From: Cyclina sinensis
Lineage: Eukaryota > Mollusca > Bivalvia > Venerida > Veneridae
DNA: 64,000 nt
Direction of reading: 5' to 3'
NCBI GenBank assembly: GCA_012932295.1
Contig: JAAONU010000013.1
Location: 40,748,627 to 40,812,626, forward strand
A program made the translations under genes and the position numbers. Below are positions 50,601 through 59,600 of this stretch, piece after piece. Below the pieces are notes generated by a model. It did no database searches and was not told where the DNA came from. It saw nothing but the letters and a program-made list of their open reading frames with translations. Each line of letters begins with the position of its first letter. Positions within the stretch are counted from its first letter, which is position 1.

Positions 50601-53600
50601 GTAATATTTATCAAGGAATCAATAATTGCATCAGTTTCATTGTGATAAGTGTCAGATATAGTATCGTCTTTTATCTTCACAGTAAGCATTTCTAAATCAG
50701 GTGGAATATTAATTTCAACATAATCGTCCTGTTTCTTTTCGTCAGAAGCACTTGAAAGTTTTAAATAATTACCATTACGCTTATCAATAGAAGGTTTGTC
50801 TAAGTTATTTATCTGTTTCTTTCTAGTGATACTAGCCACTTCTCTATCATCTTCGTTCATTGAAGAATCGTCACTTGTCGATGATGCGGACGACTTGCCT
50901 TTATAACCCTATTGTCTGTTCGTGGTGGTGGTTTACGGGGAGGGACAGGCCGTTGTTTGGACTTTTGGCTTTGATTTAGTTCTTCTTCCGCGGGGATTGG
51001 TGGAAGTTTGCGACGTACTTTCTTCATTTCTTTCTGTTTGTGGTCCTTGGACTGTGGCGAGTGCTGTTTACTTTTTGTATAACTGGAATTAGGGTCCTGC
51101 AAAATTTAAACCGTGTGCACTAAAAATGCCTGATTAAATAATTGACTAATTAATAACTTAAAGAATATAATCTACACAATTAATATAAAAACTATTAATT
51201 GTACATATTAAATAAGTTCATTTCTTTTAACCCTTCGGTAATACTATATAACATTTTAACATCACGGTTAAATTCAATGTATATTCATTTATTGCATATA
51301 TTTTTTTTTCAAATGAAAGTTTTAGTAATTGAGCAAACAGTTGCTCTTACTTGACAAATGCCATTTTAAAGCCTTTATTACTACTAAGTTGGTTTCAATA
51401 GCATTGTTACACGAGTTTTGTGGCACGTTGTCATGATAGCGCCTACAGTTTATTTCAATGTCCTTCTAACTGTGATTTATATAATATAATAATCGATAAG
51501 TTCTATTTATGACGACTAGAGATCACGTCTATCTGTCAAACAACCATATTGAATCATTATCTCACACATCTATCATATACTGTTGTAACTAGGCATTTTA
51601 CTACTAATTGTGTTAGCTTCTTGTATCGTTCCTCAGATGGGATTTTTGCTGAATTCATTTTTAACAAATGTTATTATAATCTACTTTAGTATTCTTTACT
51701 GACATAAATAAAGATAACATTAAAGCACACGATAAAAGTACTTAGGATAAAACCATGGCCATATAATTGATACTGCAACTGACATAATTTTGTGCATGAC
51801 ATTAATCAGCACTGTCCTAATTCATGAGTTAATAGGCCTGTTTACCCAGGAGATGAGCTAACATTACGACTACGCATGGATTTAAGAACCAATTTTGTTA
51901 AATAATCTTACACTTTGCATTCTATATTGCTTGAACTCTTCTTAGAACACGTAATTCTATTAATAAAAATTCCTGTCGAAATTTGAGTGACTGAGAAAAA
52001 AATATAATCTAATTTCATAAAAGAGAAATGCTTTAATTCCAATATAATTGTTAGACAGCGAATAAAGACCCAATATTGCTTGGTAAACAATTAACAATAC
52101 AACGAAGAAAAGAATCTTGTCTCCGAGTAATATTATCCTTCAAAGTAAACAACGTTGCTTAAGTTATGGCCCTTTATTTTTATTATACCTGCTTTTAGAT
52201 ATAATTGTCAGATTTAGGTCTCTAGTCCATAAAAAGGAGAGAAAGAAAAATACGTGAATAACTGCCTTGACCTGTTTATACGTGCATGTGTTTACGTACA
52301 TGTACAACATAACAATGCTTCAGAAATAACATACTGGAAAGAACTTACTAACAAGACTCGTAGAATTCATCAGATGACTCAGGCATTAATCCATTTATGG
52401 CAGAAAAAGTCCTCTTAATGGATCAAAGGTTTCATATATCACGTTTGTTAACACACTTTACCAACTCAAAACACTTTGTCCTTGTATCATGGTATTAATG
52501 TATGTTTCATACAATTGGAAAAGCACCTGTGTTGTACAATCGATAAATGGCAGAATTAACTCCCGCCTGAAAACGCGTATTGGAAAAAGTCATGAAAACA
52601 AACATTGACTCCATATTCCATTTAGATGTTTTGAGAAAAAACTGAGGCATTCTGGGTAATCGATAATCAATATGGCGTGCTACTTAGTTTTCTCCTGTAA
52701 GAGCATTGTACTGACGACACACGAGTGGGTTGGGATATTAAGTTGGAAAGTGTAAAATATGGTCGATGGAGAGAAAACAACATTTCGAGAAGAAGAGTAT
52801 TTATCGGAATTAATTTACTGTATCAATTTACGCCGAATGAGAGTTAAAGGGATGGTTTTAGGGAGATGATCTCAATTACCTCTCTAATGTAATAGCGTAC
52901 TTATATAAAAAAGTTATGGTAGCAAAATTTTCAAATATCTAGAAAAAGGCTGACATACAAAAAGAAACATTCTAACAATTATTCGTTTTAAAATCACGCA
53001 TCATTAATAAATACATTAGGAAGGATAAGCATTTCTAAACTTTTGATCTCATAAATATTTTCCGGATAAGATCTAAGATAAGGAACATTTCAGAATAAGT
53101 TAACATTTGTAGGAATATCTGCTCCTTCGTTTGTTAATTTCAAGAATCAATAGAATCCGAGAACAATTCAGGAGTATTAGATTTGATAATACTGCAAGTA
53201 TATATTCATTTAACTTTAAGGTATTAGAATACTAATAAACATTTTGTCAAACCTCATTAAACTGAGTTTTTCTAAGAAATAACTATCCTAGGACAAAATA
53301 TAGACTATATCAGACACTTTTACCGTTGGAGTTTCAAGAAATGACTAATATTCACTTCAAACCTCCCAACCTGACTTAATGGGTTTATAAGGTATAGAGA
53401 AACACATGTTTTTATAAGACTGACCCTAAAAGCAGCTGTTATTCAGTATGTAATCTTCCACATTACGAAGACCTACTGACTGCTGACAAAAACAAACAAT
53501 GAAAAGAAACGAAATATGATTATAAACATAGCACTAATTTACCCCATCCACTTCATTATGAGAGAATGTTATTAACGTAAACTTCAGAATAAATCTTCGG

Positions 53601-56600
53601 GGCTTGAAATTAGCTATGATTTCTTTTATTCATGTACTATTCTTAACAAATTGGCAAAATATCAAACATTTTAAAGTCCAGTTTTGAGGAATTAATAACA
53701 GGAATCACAGATATCACAGATATCCAATTTTCATCAATTTACCATGTTGAAAAAAGTTGTTACAATTGAAATATATTTAAAACAAAATAAAATGAATTTG
53801 AATTCTATAAAAGTTATTGTTTTAAAACCAAAACGATGCCAAACTGCCAAAAGACTGGAGAGAAAAATGGCTTGAGTGGGGTTTGCCCTTCAGTTAATAT
53901 GTCTCAATCCTTCACAAATTAATGAAATTGAATATTCCCCAGAGTGGATTTGGAATCTAATACCTTAAATGCCAGGTTAACCCAACAGAACTTTCGGAAA
54001 ATTTTGAAATAGAAATGTAGATGTTTCTAAATCAATATACAGTAACAGGTGTCTAAAATTTCTTATGCAACGTGCTTAATGCAGCCAATTATTAGTTAAA
54101 TACTGTATTCCATTTATCTAATACAAATTCTTGTGTCTTGCCAAAATATGTGGCAATTGTTTGTGCATCATTGCAAAATTAAAAATGATATGCTTGTTAG
54201 CGGATACCGATATTTAATATTTCCTGAATAGTAACGCGGGTCAGTAGATTTTTATGTCTAAATTATGAAGGCGTTATATTCTTATTGACTTGAAGAACGA
54301 ATTATGAGTTTTGAAATGTGAAACTTTACTAGGTTTGATTCAGCTTGTACGGAACCATCACATGTTTTCTAAATAGAGGCAGTGTTAAAACCTACCTATC
54401 TGTTTTATCTCTTTCTTCTTTTTATTATTTGATTTTATTTCAGTTGTTTCTTACTTAATTTTATCTACATGTCGAACCTGTTTTATTTTAACTTTATAGC
54501 AGAGACCTAGATATAATGTGAATTCAACGTGAATTTATTATGTACAAAAACAGTCTTAACATGTATATACGAAACAATCCAAAAGCCAATTAGACGTTTA
54601 GTCTGTAAGGAGTAAAATAAAAGGCATTACCTTTTCATGATTCTTCGCCTTGTCATGACTCTCATTGCTATGTTTTGTGCTTAGTCGCCTTTCTGGAGGA
54701 ACAGAAGCATTCCTAACTTTATCTTTTGGTTTAATGTGTGTACTATCTTCACAGACAAGAATGAACTCATCTTCAAAATCAGTCCCGGAAGATGGTGAAT
54801 GAGGTTTTGGTGGCGAAGAATCAGAGTCTGGAGGCGTGACAGGCGACGGGTAGAGAAAAGACTCCCTGTCCGGTGACGACGACGGAGAAACTGAGGTACT
54901 GTCAGAATATTCACGACGTATTGCTGATTTGTTCTCTGGACTTGGAGGGGATTCTAATACTTTATACTGAGGCGAGGCAGATGCGTCTTCAAGCTCTAAG
55001 TGGCTCATTATTAAAGGGTCTGGCTTAGCTTTCATGTCTTTAGCTGTTCGACGTCGCTCGTCTGAGCTTTGCTTTTGAATTGTTTTTTCTTGAGCTTTTG
55101 ATGCTTGTTTATTAGTGAATACGGACTGGTGTAAAATAGGCGGATTTCTTGTAGGCTCTTGAGGTTCAGTTTTTATAATCCTCGCTGGTTTTGGCGGAGG
55201 AGGTTCAGCAGGTTTATCTTTCCGGCGTGGTTTTGGAACTGGTGCTTTTTGTGTTGCGATTATTTCTGCATTCGGTTCAGGTAATTTTCGTCTTGATTTC
55301 CCTTTCGTTGGCGTTGTATTAGCTGCATCAGGAACGTCAGAAGAAGTTGTTTGAATACTTTCATCTTTTAGTTCCTCTGTTTTGTGCTGTTTTGGGATAT
55401 CAGACTTTGGAGGATTAGACTCACTTCCATTGCTTTTCAAAGCCTTGGTCTCATGGGTATGCGTTTTAGCACCCAGTTTCTCACTTGCTAAATGCGAAGA
55501 ATGTGGAATAATGCTTGAGAACTGAGCTGGCATTTTAGCATCAAACGCGGCAACGTCTTTGCAAGTTTTATGTTCGTGGGCACTTTTACTGCCGTCTGAG
55601 TTATTTTGTTCACTGCTTTCACTTGTCACGGACATAGGCGAGGAACCATTGTTTTGTTTTACAAGTTCACTTATATCTTCAACAACGTCATATCGTTTTA
55701 AACCATAATACTGGTAATCTACTTCATTTTCAACATCACCTATTGCAACAAATGCATTTGCAGGTGAATACGCATCGTCCTCCCTGGACGCTTGTCGTTG
55801 CCTTTCAGCTTGTTGCTCTGCCAGCATCTCTGCCTGCTCAGCCTCTTCCAGCGAAGGAGACACATCTAAAATTGGCGACAGGTCTATCACCGGAGACCAG
55901 TCTGTTGTCGGCGGTCTAGCTTTTTGCCTTTTGCTACCTTGATAGTCTATGGATTTTTGCGAAGGATCTGCCAATTCTATATCATCTTCAGACTCTTCGT
56001 CCTGTGGAGGCTCATCTTTGTATGGGACATTATCGTAAAACGGTGATACAGGAGAAGAACTACTCATACTTTCTGGCGACTCTTGACCCTTCTTTATGTC
56101 TATATTTGTTGGCGATACAGACATCGACGTAAGGTTTGCTGTATTACTCGCAACAGTAGCGGCGTAAGTTGCTAGGTCCATAATAGTTGTAGTATCATTC
56201 AAATCGTTAGCAGCCTCTTCTAATGAGTAGAAAGGCTTACTTTTCTTTAGACTAGACGTTGGTCTTTCAAAAGACATAACCTCTCCGGCATTGCTGTAGA
56301 ACGAGTCTTTTAGTTCGTCGGGGCTTTTTGGCGATGGACGCTGAGCATACGGCACTAGAGAGACATCACTATTTGTTGCATGAGCTTCCTTGTCATAGAG
56401 TTCTTCTAATGACAATTGCCGTGAGGGAGGAGAAATGTCTGTGTATGTAAATCGTTTGTCCTTCGGCGATACGGGAGAAGACCCACGTCGTTTACCGGGA
56501 TAACTGTCCCTCCGCCTCGGTGAAAATGGTGGGCTCTCAAGTCCTTCTCTCCAGCTCGGGCTCACGGGAGCCGAAGGACTGAAGCGCACCTTTTCAGCAC

Positions 56601-59600
56601 CATGTGTATCCTGAGCAGATATTTCTGCTACTTCGTCATCAGTTTCAGCGTTCATGTCTACTCCGCGCATTTCTTCAACAAAAGCACTTGCAGCCAGAGC
56701 AATTCTTAGTTCATGGGGATCAGGTGGTTGAACACCGGCATATTTAGATTCAACGTCTGTACTTATAGCACTATCCGAAGTCTCGTCTTCCGAAGATGTA
56801 CCACTAACTGAACGAGATAAATTTAAAGATTTGGGTCTGTGTTTTCGACGGTAATGAACACTAGCGTTGTCATCGCTACTTCCAATACTCATAAATGAAT
56901 AGTCATCACTACCTTCATCAGGACTTATTCCATCTGTTCCCGAGCGAAACATAGAGGCGTCCTCCATGTCGACGTCGGAGACACCGTCAGAATATTCCGA
57001 CTCGCTTCGGGAGCTAGGCTGTCCCATTCCTAAAAGTAAATAGACAAGACTTTCTTAAGTCAGCATGTTAAAGATTTAAATAGGTTTAGACATTTTAAAC
57101 ACAGTATAATAATAGTAAATGCCAATTTTATTCGCACGAAACAGAAATATGCTGTTTAATTTCACAGCTAATGATCACAAAATCGTTAAGCAGGACTTAC
57201 AAAATTAAAGCACTATCTTATGGGAATGTTCCATTTGTTTTAAAACTAAAAGCTGACGTTTTATTGATGAATATAATATCATACTGGAAAACAATATGAT
57301 AAAAAATATCACCTATTATACTGTTTAATAAAACAAGAAAGAGATCTACATCATTATAGTATTTATCATTTCAACATATTACAATATTTAAAAGTCTTGA
57401 AAGCAACTATAAATTTAATTGTAGAAGTCATCGCTACATCCCCAAAACAGCCACAATTTAAAAAACAATGATTCAGACAAAAGAAAAAAAAATAAAAGCC
57501 AGTCTTCTTTTACAAAAAAAAAAATTTGAAAATCTGTGCTGATATGTTTACAAGATCTATGAAAACAATGCTTTCAAGCAAAACAAAATAATAAAGTCTA
57601 GATATATCGAATTACAGAATTCGTTTTCTTCTGCGACATGCTTTCCGAAAGAGCAATGAATATATACCTGTATCAGAAAATTATGTTTTTGATTAACCAT
57701 GAGTTAGAGTTAATTGCGATGAACTCAACTCAAAATGTACAAAATATATAAAACTATCAACATATAACATGTATCTCATAGTAAAATGAATTAAATGATT
57801 AAGAATTAAACCCTCAATTGTCATATCTCCTGGCAACTGAAAAGAATGTATCTTTTTACAGCATTGTCCTTTATAGTAAAGCAACTTAATAACATCAAGC
57901 ATATAAGATACACGTAGCGGCGTGAAAATGCAAGCTCTAATTTGCTAACGGTGCGAAGTACGAGTAAATTTACAAGCATGCTGCTATATTGTATGTGTGT
58001 TATAAACAGTACTATAGAAAGTATATAATGAATGTTGTTTCTTTCAAATTTCATCATAGATTTAATACCAATAAGTAAAATCTTGGTTATTTTGAATAAT
58101 CAATTTGCGAGGAAAATGTTTAAATTCTCATAATCAAAAAAACTACTTTCAGTTTGCACAAACACGGCTAATAACTGTATATACAAATTTGAAACACATA
58201 CAATTTACGTCGAAACTATGTAACGCTAAGTTTATATATTATAATAATAGTATATACCACAGCTTCCAACCATTGAAGAAAGAAAGCCTTAGAAAACAAG
58301 AAAAGGTAATATTTGTACTGATTTAATCATTTTTAATATACAATTTAAACATGTTCATAACACCTCAAAATTTGCAAAGCGTATACGTAAGATTTCTAAT
58401 TTTAGGACTTATTTGAAAATATTTCTCTTTAATTTTAATTTGTGTAAAACTGATAAATCTGAATTTCTGAACAAAAAAACTCTGAGATATTTAAGTTATC
58501 TAAGTTATCTGGCTGAAAAAAATGTCAGCAACAGAGGCACTATTTGCTTTTCAAATGCTGTGCAACTTCCAATTGTAAAATCTTATAACATGCAGATGGA
58601 GTATAAAACAACCAAATTGATAAGCCAAGTAATTGCATATTCTTTTGTTTGTCTACTTTTTAGACATGGATATCTTCCATATACAATGTACATATATTTG
58701 GTGTATTTGATAGGAACTTTATGATAACATTCTCAAAAATATTCTGTTGAGATTAAAATATAAAACAAACCACGCGTGAGACAGCAAGGGTAGGCACGTT
58801 TATTTGTTTCAGATTGTGTTTGCTTACTTTTCTATGAAAGTAAACGAGAAACGTGGAAAAATTAAGAACAACATCCGAAAAAAGTGTCATCAAAGACTAT
58901 GGAAGTCGAAAGGAGATTCAATTTAATATCTCTGAGCAGTGTAACAAATAAGCAATCATATATTGACCGAAAGGATTTGAAAATGTGGATACAGGCTGGA
59001 AACAATACAAATTTGCACGTCAATGAATACAAATGTATTTTAAATCAGATTTAATTAAGATCTTCACATACCTCGTATGCTCCCGCCATTTGAAACTACG
59101 GAAACAGTCGATTTCTTCATATCATCGGACTCGGAGGGGCTGACTACTTTATTGGCCGCTGGTTCTGGACTGGCGCTGTCGCTAACATTGTCACTAAATC
59201 CGCTCTCCTAGAAAACAATATGAAATCAAGATTATCTCCCTTTGAAGGCAATAGTTATCCTTTATTACAGATAAATTTCATACAGGATTTTTATATTTAA
59301 GATTTCTTAAAAAAAACTTTCGTGTGAACGATTTTGTTTAAATACCAGCTCCCACTGAGAATGATAAGCACATAGTTAGCCCGAGATTAAGTCAATGTAA
59401 AATTAATTCAAAGTAAAATTTGTAAAGGCTTTAACCATAAGCACTGTGGTAAAGAAGATTGTGATTTCACAAAAATATCGTTCTCCATATCTGTTATTTT
59501 AATGACTCTGTTATCTCTTACTCTGATTTTCATAAGCAAGTACAACCATTTTGAATCAAGTTAAATTAGTCCATGAAAACTCTGCGACAAGCATCAAATT

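Noticed and set aside
54681..54914. 77-codon minus-strand ORF inside the 2.4 kb exon
   Set aside because: Another frame of a well supported coding exon.
57027..57030. ATG at the start of the long exon as the gene's start codon
   Set aside because: It follows a good acceptor by two bases, and the upstream exons join in phase, so it is more likely internal. An alternative promoter was not excluded.
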